Shown: one piece after another, positions 9,110 to 17,199 of the stretch
How the letters are laid out: every line of letters starts with the position of its first letter
Position numbering within the stretch: the first letter of the stretch is position 1
Assembly: GCA_902825985.1 (NCBI GenBank)
Contig: CADEDC010000018.1
Span: 1-56,091 of the forward strand
Reading direction: 5' to 3'
Source: an uncultured Acidobacteriota bacterium
Lineage (GTDB): Bacteria > Acidobacteriota > Vicinamibacteria > Vicinamibacterales > CAVVIG01
Length of the DNA stretch: 56,091 nt
The notes under the pieces: model-generated
The model's input: the letters and a program-made list of their open reading frames with translations, nothing else
Told to the model about the DNA's origin: nothing
Database searches by the model: none
Made by a program: the position numbers and the translations under genes

Positions 9110-9727
9110 GTGACATTTCAAGTCGGCGATAAGGTTATCTACCCGAATCACGGTCTGGGCATCGTCACCCGTATCGAAGAGAAAACGATTCTCGGCACGA
9201 CGTGCGGCTTCTATCATCTCCGCATCGTCGCGAACGAGACCACCGTGTTGGTCCCCGTCAGCAATGTTGACGGCGTGGGACTGCGTCGCGCCATTTCGGA
9301 CGAGGAAGTGGATCGACTCTTCGGGCTTCTCGGCGACGGCAAGATTGACAATCATCAGAATTGGAAAGGGCGGTTCAAGGACAATTCCGACAAGATGCGC
9401 AGCGGTTCGATTTACGATGTGGCCGACGTCCTCAAGAGTCTGACTTTTCTCGCCAAATCGAAGAGCCTGTCATTTCGTGAGAAGCGCATGCTCGATCGCG
9501 CGAAGTTCCTGATCATCTCTGAAGTGTCGGAAGTGATGCGTGAGACGGCGCCGTCCATCGAGTCGCGCGTCGATCGCGCCCTCGAACGCTGCTTCACCAC
9601 CAAGGCGGCTCGCGCTGCGGCGCCGGTGGCCGTGGCGAGCGTGGCTGCCCGAAAGGTGACCGCCAAGGCGGCCGCCCCGCGTGCCCAGGCAGCCTCTGCG
9701 GCTCCGCGCCGCGCCGTCCGCGCCTGA
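9110..9727 (+). CDS. carD: CarD/CdnL-family RNA polymerase-binding regulator
   Basis: 205 aa. The RNAP-interacting Tudor-like domain opens at once (FQVGDKVIYPNHGLG) and is followed by the helical DNA-interacting domain to about residue 160. The last 45 residues are an Ala/Arg/Lys-rich tail absent from typical 160-aa CdnL proteins. The frame is open further upstream, but GTG 9110 is preferred: GGGGGA lies just upstream and family homology begins there. CarD proteins bind the RNAP beta subunit and stabilise open complexes, typically at rRNA and housekeeping promoters. It appears monocistronic, bounded by its own promoter and a strong terminator. Confidence 0.92.
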   Translation: MTFQVGDKVIYPNHGLGIVTRIEEKTILGTTCGFYHLRIVANETTVLVPVSNVDGVGLRRAISDEEVDRLFGLLGDGKIDNHQNWKGRFKDNSDKMRSGSIYDVADVLKSLTFLAKSKSLSFREKRMLDRAKFLIISEVSEVMRETAPSIESRVDRALERCFTTKAARAAAPVAVASVAARKVTAKAAAPRAQAASAAPRRAVRA

Positions 9728-9755
9728 GCCCGTTTCGCCCACTGAGCGACTTCAA

Positions 9756-9795
9756 GCCCGCCGCCGCGCTTCGCGCGACGGCGGGCTTTTCGTTT
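9756..9795 (+). terminator. Rho-independent terminator after carD
   Basis: A GC-rich hairpin at 9756-9786 (GCCCGCCG pairing with CGGCGGGC, inner CGCG/CGCG) is followed by TTTTCGTTT. It ends only 15 bases before the start proposed for the next gene. Confidence 0.85.
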
Positions 9796-9809
9796 ACCAT
9801 GGGCTTCCG

Positions 9810-10565
9810 TTGATCATCAGCGCCGTCCGCTCCGCCGCCACCTACGTCCTGATTTCCCTCTACGTGCTCATCGTTGGTCCACCCGGCATGCTGCTGGCGC
9901 TGCTGTTTCAATGGAAGAGCCTGCTGTACGAGCTCGGGCACTTCGGCGTCCGCCTTGGTTTGCTGCTGAGCGGCATCGGGTTCAAGATTCATGGTGCGGA
10001 ACGCATCCCGGTCGATCGGGCGGTCGTCTTCTGTTCGAACCATCAGAGCAACATCGACCCGCCGGTGCTGTTTCGCGCCCTGCACCGCCGCGTCCACATC
10101 CTCTACAAGCAGGAGTTGGACGCGCTGCCGATCCTCGCACGGGCGTTCCGCCTCGGCGGCTTCATCCCGGTCGATCGACGCAACCGGGAAGCCGCGATGC
10201 GGTCGATCGAGCGTGGCGCCGAATCGATCCGGGCAGGCAACGCATTTCTCATCTTTCCGGAAGGGACGCGCAGCCGGACCGACGAGCTGCTGCCGTTCAA
10301 GAAGGGCGGATTCATCATGGCGATCAAAGCGCGGGCGCCGATTGTCCCGGTCGCGATTCGCGGCGGCCGGGCAGCGATGCAGCGCGGCAGCTGGCTCATC
10401 AAACCGGTGCAGACCTCGGTGCGCGTCGGCACGCCAATCGAGACGGCCGGCATGACGCTGGACCAGCGCGATGAATTGATTGAACGGGTTCGCGCCGCGA
10501 TCGAGGCGCTGATTCGGACCGATATCGCGGAAGGCGCTGCTGCCGTGGTGACGGCCCGGTCGTAG
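9810..10565 (+). CDS. plsC: 1-acyl-glycerol-3-phosphate acyltransferase (PlsC family)
   Basis: 251 aa. One hydrophobic N-terminal helix (about 5-35) precedes the LPLAT domain. The catalytic NHxxxxD is NHQSNID (His78, Asp83) and the acceptor-binding motif is FPEGTRSR (149-156). The enzyme transfers acyl groups to lysophosphatidate in membrane phospholipid synthesis, although several paralogous substrates are possible. TTG 9810 is chosen because any start further upstream would place coding sequence across the carD terminator. No Shine-Dalgarno is visible, so the start is uncertain. Confidence 0.85.
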   Translation: MIISAVRSAATYVLISLYVLIVGPPGMLLALLFQWKSLLYELGHFGVRLGLLLSGIGFKIHGAERIPVDRAVVFCSNHQSNIDPPVLFRALHRRVHILYKQELDALPILARAFRLGGFIPVDRRNREAAMRSIERGAESIRAGNAFLIFPEGTRSRTDELLPFKKGGFIMAIKARAPIVPVAIRGGRAAMQRGSWLIKPVQTSVRVGTPIETAGMTLDQRDELIERVRAAIEALIRTDIAEGAAAVVTARS

Positions 10566-10595
10566 GCGGCGCCGGGCGCCGTCAGCCGCACACGA

Positions 10596-11741
10596 TCACG
10601 GGGCGACCTCGAAGCTCAGCGTCCACGGCTTCAGCGGCTGCTGATCGGTGCCGGCGACCCCTTCGCCGAATGACACCCGCACCGTCCGGAGCCGCTCGAG
10701 CGGTTGCGTGAACTTCAGTTCGAGCACCCGCGCGGCGCCGCGGTACTCGGTCGTGAACGCGGTGACCGGACTGCCAGGCCCGGCGGCGCCGGCCGGCGGC
10801 GCATACTCGACCTGCACTCGCCCCTTGAGCGAGCCGGGCGCGATGTCGCGCGAAAACTGGATGCGGATCGACGTCGCCGGCTCGACGTCCGTCTCCCCTT
10901 CGGTCGGTGCGCTGAAGATGACTTCCGGCGGCGGCGCGGCCATCACCTGGATCGGTGACTCGTCGGTCGGCGCATCCGGCGCCTTCGTCAGTGCGAGCGT
11001 GCCGAGTTCACCATCCAGCCACTGCAGGCCACGCCCCTGCTGCAGCGTGCCGGTGACCTCCAGCCAGCGACCGGTATCGATGCGGGCGTCAAGCGCCAGT
11101 TCGAAGTCCTTGCCGCGCGGCCGCAGGTTGCTGACCCAGATCGCCGCATCTGCGGATCGCAGGACGAAATCGTATCGGCTCCGCGCCGGGGCGTCCGGCA
11201 GGTCGCCCAGCAGGTTGCGGCCGGCGAACTGGCCGACGACGGTGATCTTCTGCTCGCGATACCGGGTCGGAAACAGCACGACGCCGCGAATCGACGGCAC
11301 TCCCGGCTGGGTCGCCGATGTGATGGCGCTGGCAATGATCGCCATCACCTGGCCGGGACGGGGCCAGGGGGCCGCAGGATCGATCTTGAAGACCGTCTGC
11401 GCGTCGATTGCCGTGAGCCGCGGATCGTCCGCGTTCATCCGGCCCAAATCCCAGAACTCGCCGCGGATTTCCGCCAGCCCCTCGGGCGCGCTCCCCTTGT
11501 AGACCACCTGCAGACTGCCGGTTTCGTCACTGACCCGGAGCTGGCCGTCACGGTCCATGGCCACGGTTCCGACCATGACGATTGGCCGCATCTGATAGAA
11601 AGCAGGGTAGTTGAGCAGGGAAGCGAGGTTGGTGGCGCGACGCGCGGACTGCTGGGCGGTCACCACGCCCGCTGCCACGAGGAGACCCAGCGCCGCCGCC
11701 AGCGGCCGCCAGGAACGGAACCGTGATCCGCGCAGGACCAT
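10596..11741 (-). CDS. Exported protein with C-terminal Ig-like (Big_5) domain
   Basis: 381 aa beginning with a signal peptide (cleavage around VVTAQQS, residue 30). The middle shows repeated beta-rich segments on a theme of metabolic or display values (VGTVAMDRDGQLRVSD, GQFAGRNLLGDLP) that I cannot name; they loosely resemble OB-fold-like secreted modules. The C-terminal 110 residues (PPPEVIFSAPTEGETDVEP ... IRIQFSRDI) are a Big_5/SbsA-type Ig-like domain. The start at ATG 11741 is supported by the signal peptide and by TACTAT five bases upstream. It is divergent from rex across 66 bp. Confidence 0.75.
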   Translation of the reverse strand: MVLRGSRFRSWRPLAAALGLLVAAGVVTAQQSARRATNLASLLNYPAFYQMRPIVMVGTVAMDRDGQLRVSDETGSLQVVYKGSAPEGLAEIRGEFWDLGRMNADDPRLTAIDAQTVFKIDPAAPWPRPGQVMAIIASAITSATQPGVPSIRGVVLFPTRYREQKITVVGQFAGRNLLGDLPDAPARSRYDFVLRSADAAIWVSNLRPRGKDFELALDARIDTGRWLEVTGTLQQGRGLQWLDGELGTLALTKAPDAPTDESPIQVMAAPPPEVIFSAPTEGETDVEPATSIRIQFSRDIAPGSLKGRVQVEYAPPAGAAGPGSPVTAFTTEYRGAARVLELKFTQPLERLRTVRVSFGEGVAGTDQQPLKPWTLSFEVAP

Positions 11742-11746
11742 AGCGG

Positions 11747-11752
11747 ATAGTA
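11747..11752 (-). promoter_or_regulatory. Putative leaderless -10 (TACTAT) of the Ig-like protein gene
   Basis: TACTAT on the minus strand is followed by exactly five bases and then ATG, the same arrangement as at lon. No Shine-Dalgarno is present. Confidence 0.5.
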
Positions 11753-11789
11753 GCACGCGGCTTTTTCGGCCAAGTGAAGCCGTTTTTGC

Positions 11790-11795
11790 TACAAT
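11790..11795 (+). promoter_or_regulatory. Putative -10 element of rex
   Basis: TACAAT in an AT-rich patch, 12 bases before the GTG start at 11808. No good -35 is visible at 16-18 bp. Confidence 0.5.
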
Positions 11796-11805
11796 TTTCT
11801 GACGC

Positions 11806-11824
11806 TTGTGAAAGCTGCGAACAA
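11806..11824 (+). promoter_or_regulatory. Possible Rex half-operator over the rex start codon
   Basis: TTGTGAA (11806-11812) exactly matches one arm of the Rex consensus TTGTGAA-N4-TTCACAA. The second arm is only partly conserved (CGAACAA, four of seven, with a five-base spacer). It would permit NADH-responsive autoregulation, but a single good half-site is weak evidence. Confidence 0.25.
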
Positions 11825-12497
11825 AGGCCCGCGTTCGGCTGCTCGCTCCCGGCAGACTCCTGACCAGGTTTCCGAACTGACGACGAACCGGTTGTCGGTA
11901 TACCTCCGGTGTCTCAACGAGCTGGAAGACAACGGCGTCCGAACCATCTCCTCCCAGGCGCTGGCTGAACAGTTCCGCCTGAACGCGGCCCAGATCCGCA
12001 AGGACCTCGCTTACTTCGGCGAGTTCGGCGTCCGTGGCGTCGGCTACTACGTCCGCAACCTGCGCCGCCACCTGCGTCAAATCCTCGGCCTCGATCGAAA
12101 GCTGCGTGTCGCCATCATCGGCGCCGGCAATCTCGGGCTCGCCCTCGCCGACTATCCCGGCTTCCAACAGGAAGGCTTCGACATCGTGGCGTTGTTCGAC
12201 AACCAGCGCGACAAGATCGGCCAGCAGTCGCGGAGCGGCGTGCCGATCTATGATGTCGCCGACCTCAGGAAACTGACCCGGCGTGAGGGCATCAAGATCG
12301 CCGTGCTCGCCGTGCCGGCGCCGTCATCGCAGCGCGTGGTCGATCTCGTCGTCGCCTCAGGCATCAAGGCGGTCCTGAACTTCTCGCCCGGCGCCCTCCA
12401 GGTGCCCGACGATGTGAAGGTGAAGAGCGTCGACCTGACGGTCTCGCTCGAGAGCTTGTCGTTCTACCTGGCGCGGGGGGAAAGTGCGGAGACCTAA
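11808..12497 (+). CDS. rex: Redox-sensing transcriptional repressor Rex
   Basis: 229 aa. An N-terminal winged helix (about 22-90: [31 protein letters not shown]) is followed by a Rossmann NAD(H) domain with [12 protein letters not shown]. Rex senses the NADH/NAD+ ratio and represses respiratory and fermentative genes. Length and motif order match the family closely; the N-terminus carries about 18 extra basic residues. The stop overlaps or nearly abuts moaC, suggesting one transcript. Confidence 0.95.
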   Translation: MKAANKGPRSAARSRQTPDQVSELTTNRLSVYLRCLNELEDNGVRTISSQALAEQFRLNAAQIRKDLAYFGEFGVRGVGYYVRNLRRHLRQILGLDRKLRVAIIGAGNLGLALADYPGFQQEGFDIVALFDNQRDKIGQQSRSGVPIYDVADLRKLTRREGIKIAVLAVPAPSSQRVVDLVVASGIKAVLNFSPGALQVPDDVKVKSVDLTVSLESLSFYLARGESAET

Positions 12498-12507
12498 AGG
12501 CACCGCG

Positions 12508-12975
12508 GTGCCGCAGCTGTCGCACGTCGACAAACGGGGCCGCATCAGGATGGTCGATGTCGGTGAAAAGCCGACAACCGTTCGGGAAGCGGTGGCGCGC
12601 GGGTCCATCGCGATGTCGAAGGAGGCGCTGGCACAGGTCCGGAGCGGAGCGGTGAAGAAGGGCGATCCGCTGCAGACCGCCCGGCTGGCCGGCATCATGG
12701 CGGCAAAACAGACCGCCGTGCTCATTCCGCTGTGCCACCCGCTGAATCTGTCCGGCATCGACGTCGAGCTGATCCCGACGGCCCGCGGCTACGACATCGA
12801 GGCACGCGTCCGAACCAATGCGCCGACCGGCGTCGAGATGGAGGCGCTGACCGCGGTCGCCATCGCCGCGCTCACCGTCTACGACATGGTCAAGGCGGTC
12901 GACAAGCGGATGACCATCGGACCCATCCGCCTCATGAAGAAAACCGGCGGCAAGAGCGGAACCTTCATCCGCTAG
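12508..12975 (+). CDS. moaC: Cyclic pyranopterin monophosphate synthase
   Basis: 155 aa, usual MoaC length. Converts the MoaA product to cyclic pyranopterin monophosphate in molybdenum cofactor synthesis. Seen: [16 protein letters not shown] at the N-terminus, the LCHPL motif (active-site His region), and VEMEALTAV followed by the DMVKAVDK motif containing conserved Asp and Lys. GTG 12508 aligns with the E. coli N-terminus (SQLTHIN); an alternative GTG at 12484 overlaps the end of rex by 14 bp and has a G-rich ribosome site. No other moa genes are near, so it probably travels as the second gene of a rex transcript. Confidence 0.93.
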   Translation: MPQLSHVDKRGRIRMVDVGEKPTTVREAVARGSIAMSKEALAQVRSGAVKKGDPLQTARLAGIMAAKQTAVLIPLCHPLNLSGIDVELIPTARGYDIEARVRTNAPTGVEMEALTAVAIAALTVYDMVKAVDKRMTIGPIRLMKKTGGKSGTFIR

Positions 12976-13013
12976 GTCACGCTCGCCGGCCGCGGTGGCA
13001 TAATCAGACCATT

Positions 13014-13805
13014 GTGCGGACCGTCGCAGTGATCACCGCCGCCGTTCTCCTTGCCGGTCTCGGCCGGCGCGCCCCGGGGTTTGCCATGGCGCAGGCGCCG
13101 GCGGCCACCCTGCCGCTCTACGGCTACACCGTCGTCAAGACCTACCCGCACGATCCCACGGCGTTCACGCAGGGGCTGCAGTACGTCAACGGCATCTTCT
13201 ACGAGGGCACCGGACTGAACGGTCAGTCCTCGATCCGGAAGGTGAAGATCGAGACGGGGGAGGTGCTCCAGCGCAAGGCGCTCGGCGCCGAGCACTTCGG
13301 CGAGGGGATCACGCTCTTCAATTCGACGCTGTACCAGCTGACCTGGCAGTCAGGCCTGGCGTTCGCCTACGACGGGTCGACGTTTGCTCCCAGGCGCAGC
13401 TTCAGCTATCGAGGTGAAGGCTGGGGATTGACCCACGACGGTACCAACCTGATCATGAGCGACGGGAGCGATGAACTGCGGATCCTCGACCCGACGACGT
13501 TCAAGGAACAGCGCCGGGTGAAGGTCACCGCCGTCGGCAAGCCCGTGCCCCAGTTGAACGAGCTCGAGTACGTGAAGGGGGAAATCTTCGCCAACGTCTG
13601 GCAGACCGACTATGTCGCACGCATCGACCCGAAGACCGGGATCGTGGGCGGCTGGATCGATCTGCGCGGACTGCTCTCGCCGCGTGAAAGGGCGACGACC
13701 GACGTGCTGAACGGTATCGCCTACGACGCCGCGGCCGACCGGCTGTTCGTCACGGGCAAGCTCTGGCCGAAGCTGTTCGAGATCGTCCTCAAACGCACCC
13801 GTTGA
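13014..13805 (+). CDS. Exported glutaminyl-peptide cyclotransferase (glutamine cyclotransferase)
   Basis: 263 aa. A signal peptide (about 1-27, ending FAMAQA) precedes the plant-type QC five-bladed propeller (PF05096). Seen: YPHDPTAFTQGLQY, FYEGTGLNGQSSI, GEGWGLTHDG, LNELEYVKGEIFANVWQTD and VLNGIAYD, in family order. It cyclises N-terminal Gln to pyroglutamate, here on exported peptides or proteins. GTG 13014 is the only start before the signal peptide. It lies 38 bp after moaC and converges with lepB. Confidence 0.9.
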   Translation: MRTVAVITAAVLLAGLGRRAPGFAMAQAPAATLPLYGYTVVKTYPHDPTAFTQGLQYVNGIFYEGTGLNGQSSIRKVKIETGEVLQRKALGAEHFGEGITLFNSTLYQLTWQSGLAFAYDGSTFAPRRSFSYRGEGWGLTHDGTNLIMSDGSDELRILDPTTFKEQRRVKVTAVGKPVPQLNELEYVKGEIFANVWQTDYVARIDPKTGIVGGWIDLRGLLSPRERATTDVLNGIAYDAAADRLFVTGKLWPKLFEIVLKRTR

Positions 13806-13830
13806 CGGCCGGCGCGGTGGCCGCGGATTC

Positions 13831-14505
13831 TCAGAAAAGCCGTGCCTGCGGCACCGGCCACCACCGCACCTGCACCTTGCCGATGATGTATTTCTTCGGC
13901 ACCATGCCCCAATGGCGGCTGTCGGAGCTGTTGTTCCGGTGGTCACCCATCACGAAGTAGTAGCCCTCCGGAATCACCTGCGGACCCCAGTCGTCGTGGC
14001 TCCGGTAGTCCTCCGGGATGTAGTCGTCGGGAAGCGGCACGTCGTTGACATAGACCCGGCCGTCGACGATGCGCACCGTGTCGTTCTCCTCGGCGATGAC
14101 CCGCTTCACGAAGGATTTCTCGGGATCGAGCGGGTAGTAGAGCATGACGATGTCACTCCGCCGCGGGTCGGCGATGCGATACACGAGCTTGTTGACGATG
14201 AGCCGGTCCTGATCCTCCAGCGTCGGCGCCATGCTGCGCCCTTCGACGCGCGCCACCTGGAAGCCGAATGTGACGATGAGCACGGCGTACACGGCAGCCG
14301 ACACCAGCGTCTTCACCCAGGCCACCAGCTCTTCGCGGACCTGGCCCATGTCGATGCGCGCCGACCGCTCGGCCGGCGGTCCGGACATCTCGCTGACCGG
14401 TGCCGGCGGTGCCGCGAAGCCGCCGACCGGCGCCTCGGGCGCCGTCGGCGCGACCGCATCAGGCGACTCGGGACTCGTGGTCGGGAACCCGGATTCTTCA
14501 CCCAT
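13831..14505 (-). CDS. lepB: Signal peptidase I
   Basis: 224 aa. A Pro/Ala-rich cytoplasmic tail of about 60 residues precedes one TM (about 63-82) and the periplasmic catalytic domain: Ser91 in GRSMAPT, general-base Lys134 in FVKRVIA, and the GDHRNNSSDSRHWG box. It removes signal peptides at the membrane. The start codon overlaps the lytR stop (TGATG), showing translational coupling with the two-component pair upstream. The long Pro-rich N-terminal tail is unusual. Confidence 0.93.
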   Translation of the reverse strand: MGEESGFPTTSPESPDAVAPTAPEAPVGGFAAPPAPVSEMSGPPAERSARIDMGQVREELVAWVKTLVSAAVYAVLIVTFGFQVARVEGRSMAPTLEDQDRLIVNKLVYRIADPRRSDIVMLYYPLDPEKSFVKRVIAEENDTVRIVDGRVYVNDVPLPDDYIPEDYRSHDDWGPQVIPEGYYFVMGDHRNNSSDSRHWGMVPKKYIIGKVQVRWWPVPQARLF

Positions 14506-15308
14506 CAGAGTTTCAGATACTCCCGCAAACGCTTGGTCTGCGTCCGGCTGACGGGAATCTCCGTCGCCTTCTCGTCTTTCATCCTCAGGATGTAGTTCCG
14601 GCTGAACCAAGGGACGATCTCCTTGATCTTGTTGATGTTGACCAGATGTGACCGATGCACGCGCCAGAAGACCGTCGGGTCGAGGCGCGCCTGCAGTTCA
14701 TCCAGGGTACGGTAATTCGAGGTGCCCGCATGCAGATCGGTGACCACGGTGATCATTTCGTCGGCCATCGACGCATAGACGATCTCGTCGGCCTGCACCA
14801 GCATGAAGCGCTCTCCGACCTTCACGGCCAGCCGTTCGCGCCGGCTCTGGCGATCCGCGACGATCTGGACGATCTTTTCCAGCTGGTCCGGATTGATGCC
14901 CGCCGCGGCGGCCGCGGCCTCCCGCCCCTGCCGGTCGGAGGCCACCCGGCGCCGCGCCCGATCGAGGGCATTCTCCAGGCGCGCCGGGTCCACCGGCTTC
15001 AGCAGGTAGTCGACCGCGTTGACTTCGAAGGCCTCGATCGCATGGCGGTCGAACGCGGTGACGAAGACGATCTGTGCGGCCGGTCCATCGTCGAGGAGGC
15101 GCCGGGCGACCTCGAATCCGGTCAGGCCGGGCATCTGGATGTCGAGGAACACCAGCTCGGGCTGGAGCCGCTGGATCGTCTCGAGCGCCGCGACCCCGTT
15201 GTCGGCCTGGCCGATCAGCTCGACCCCGCCGATCTGTCCGAGCAGGTACACCATCTCGTCGCGGGCGAGCTGTTCATCGTCGACCAGGACGGCGCGCAGG
15301 TCGGTCAT
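14505..15308 (-). CDS. LytTR-family response regulator
   Basis: 267 aa. Receiver domain 1-125 with acidic pocket (VDDEQLARDE), phospho-acceptor Asp56 (FLDIQMPG) and Lys in LLKPVD; linker; LytTR DNA-binding domain from about 160 (RFMLVQADEIVYASM, FWRVHRSHLVNINKI, VSRTQTKRLREYL). Overlaps the kinase gene by four bases (ATGA) and lepB by one base, so all three proteins are probably made from one message. Confidence 0.95.
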   Translation of the reverse strand: MTDLRAVLVDDEQLARDEMVYLLGQIGGVELIGQADNGVAALETIQRLQPELVFLDIQMPGLTGFEVARRLLDDGPAAQIVFVTAFDRHAIEAFEVNAVDYLLKPVDPARLENALDRARRRVASDRQGREAAAAAAGINPDQLEKIVQIVADRQSRRERLAVKVGERFMLVQADEIVYASMADEMITVVTDLHAGTSNYRTLDELQARLDPTVFWRVHRSHLVNINKIKEIVPWFSRNYILRMKDEKATEIPVSRTQTKRLREYLKL

Positions 15309-16630
15309 GCGGTCACCCGTTCGGGCAGCATCAACTCGGGGATGTCCAGGCTGGCGCAGGTGCCCTTGCCCGGTTCGCTCGACAGCTTCAAGCGGCAGTT
15401 GGCGCCGTAGATGGTGCGCAGGCGTTCGTTGACGTTGTTGAGGCCGATGCCGCCGCCGAACGCCTTCTCGAGCCGTTCCTCGCTCATGCCGAGCCCGTCG
15501 TCGTGGACCTCGATGACGGCGTTGCCGTTCGAGCGTCGAACGGTGCGGATCGTGATCCGTCCGCCGCCGACCTTGCGGGCCAGCCCGTGCTTGATGGAGT
15601 TCTCGATCAACGGCTGCAGGATCATGCTGGGGACGATGATATCGAGGGTGTCGGTGGCGACCTGCTTCTCGACCCGCAGCTGCGGTCCGAAGCGGATCAC
15701 CTCGATGGCCAGGTACTCGTCCACCGACGCCAGCTCCTCACGCAACGTCACGAAATGATCGGTGCTGCGCATCAGACGGCGCAACAGGCCCGACAGCTTG
15801 GTGATCAACATCCGGGCGGTTTCCGGCTGCGTCCTGATGAGCGAGGAGATCGAGGTCAGCGTGTTGAAGAGGAAATGCGGGTTGATCTGGCTGGCCAGCG
15901 CCTCGATCCTGGCGGCGAGCAGCAGTTTCTCCTGCTCCTGCAGCCGGTGCTCGATGCGGGCGTTGTTCCAGATCTTGATCGGCGTCGCAACCGCGAGCAC
16001 GGTCGCGAGCAGCACCGTCGTCAGCGTCCACACCGAGTTGGGCGGCAGGTAGAACAGGCGATAGTGCTCGCTCCAGCGGGCGCCAAGCCCCTGGCGGAGC
16101 AGTTCCAGTGCAATCGGCGCGAGGAGCAACACCACCTGCCAGTCGACCTGGAAGCGCGTGAGCATCCGCCAGGCGCGCTTGTGGAGCCCCGTGAAGACGA
16201 ACGGCGAGAAATGCCAGATGGCCTCTTTCGGACAGAGCTCGCGAAGGCCGCCGCCGGCGAAGCCGCAGCCGACGGCGAACGGCAGCGCGATGAACTCGCC
16301 GTTGAAGATCGGCGGCAGGCCGGCCATCGCGCCGACCGTCGCGCCGGCGTACGGACCGGCGATGAGGCCGGCGAGGAACGCCCCTTCGAGACTCAGGTCG
16401 GCGGCGTAGTAGTTCAGCAGCAGGCGCGAGGCGACGCCGGCGACGAGCGGCACGCCAAGCGCCAGGGCGAAGACCAGCCGATCGGGCCAGTCACGGCGTT
16501 CGAAGATGAGGATGTGGCGGAAGCGGTGGTAGCGGACCAGCATGGTCGCCAGGGCCGCCATCACGGCGAGCTTCACGACCAGGGTCGTGAGCAGCACCTG
16601 GTCGGCGGAGAGGAAGGTCGGTCCCGGCAT
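15305..16630 (-). CDS. LytS-type sensor histidine kinase
   Basis: 441 aa. Five to six N-terminal helices (about 10-210) fit the 5TM-5TMR_LYT sensor region, including a GLIAGPYAGATVGAMAGLPP stretch. Then come a His_kinase domain with phospho-accepting His252 (NPHFLFNTL) and an HATPase with QPLIENSIKHG and GIGLNNVNERL. LytS/LytTR pairs usually sense envelope or membrane-potential cues. First gene of the leftward operon with the regulator and signal peptidase I. Confidence 0.94.
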   Translation of the reverse strand: MPGPTFLSADQVLLTTLVVKLAVMAALATMLVRYHRFRHILIFERRDWPDRLVFALALGVPLVAGVASRLLLNYYAADLSLEGAFLAGLIAGPYAGATVGAMAGLPPIFNGEFIALPFAVGCGFAGGGLRELCPKEAIWHFSPFVFTGLHKRAWRMLTRFQVDWQVVLLLAPIALELLRQGLGARWSEHYRLFYLPPNSVWTLTTVLLATVLAVATPIKIWNNARIEHRLQEQEKLLLAARIEALASQINPHFLFNTLTSISSLIRTQPETARMLITKLSGLLRRLMRSTDHFVTLREELASVDEYLAIEVIRFGPQLRVEKQVATDTLDIIVPSMILQPLIENSIKHGLARKVGGGRITIRTVRRSNGNAVIEVHDDGLGMSEERLEKAFGGGIGLNNVNERLRTIYGANCRLKLSSEPGKGTCASLDIPELMLPERVTA

Positions 16631-16665
16631 TCGCTGATTCTTCTGTCGCCGGTCCAGCCGGCTGA

Positions 16666-16694
16666 TTTACTTGATCTTAGCGGCCGAGTAAACT
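16666..16694 (+). promoter_or_regulatory. Putative nuoI promoter with inverted repeat
   Basis: TTTACT (16666-16671), 17-bp spacer, TAAACT (16689-16694), seven bases before ATG 16702. TTTACT and AGTAAA (16687-16692) form a perfect 6-bp inverted repeat spanning the promoter, in the divergent region with the sensor kinase gene. Confidence 0.45.
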
Positions 16695-16701
16695 GGGAGC
16701 A

Positions 16702-17157
16702 ATGGCTGTCATCCGTCCCTTTCTCATTGGCTTCGCCACGACCTTCAAGCACATGTTCCGCAAACCGGTGACGGTGAACTATCCGGAGCAGAAAGTGCCC
16801 ATGTTTCCCAGATACCGTGGCAAACAGGTGCTGATGCGGGACGAGAACGGCCTGGAAAAGTGCGTGGCGTGCGGGCTGTGCTCGGTGGCCTGCCCGGCCG
16901 ACGCCATCTACCTCGAGGCGGCCGAGAACGACGGAACGGCGCAGGCCGGCCCCCGCTACGCATCGGTGTACCAGATCCACAAGACCCGGTGCATCTTCTG
17001 CGGTTATTGCGAGGAAGCGTGCCCGGTCGGTGCCATCTTCATGGGCAAGGATTACGAGCTGGCGGTCTACAGCAAGGACGACTTCGTCTGGGACAAGGCC
17101 GAACTGCTCGTGCCCGCGACCACGTCCGCGCCACAGGGAGGCCGGGACGCGCGCTGA
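16702..17157 (+). CDS. nuoI: NADH-quinone oxidoreductase subunit I (2x[4Fe-4S])
   Basis: 151 aa. Two ferredoxin-type clusters: Cys54, 57, 60, 64 (CVACGLCSVACP) and Cys97, 100, 103, 107 (CIFCGYCEEACP). The N-terminal amphipathic helix (IRPFLIGFATTFKHMF) and the VNYPEQ segment match NuoI. It carries electrons through clusters N6a/N6b in complex I. No other nuo gene lies within the window, so it is separated from the rest of the complex. GGGAG lies just before the ATG. Confidence 0.92.
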   Translation: MAVIRPFLIGFATTFKHMFRKPVTVNYPEQKVPMFPRYRGKQVLMRDENGLEKCVACGLCSVACPADAIYLEAAENDGTAQAGPRYASVYQIHKTRCIFCGYCEEACPVGAIFMGKDYELAVYSKDDFVWDKAELLVPATTSAPQGGRDAR

Positions 17158-17199
17158 GGCGCCGTCCCGCCACCCGCCCGTCCTGCCCGCACATCGCCC

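Noticed and set aside
9681..9809. Longer plsC reading frame starting inside carD
   Set aside because: It would translate through the carD terminator hairpin and adds no LPLAT homology.
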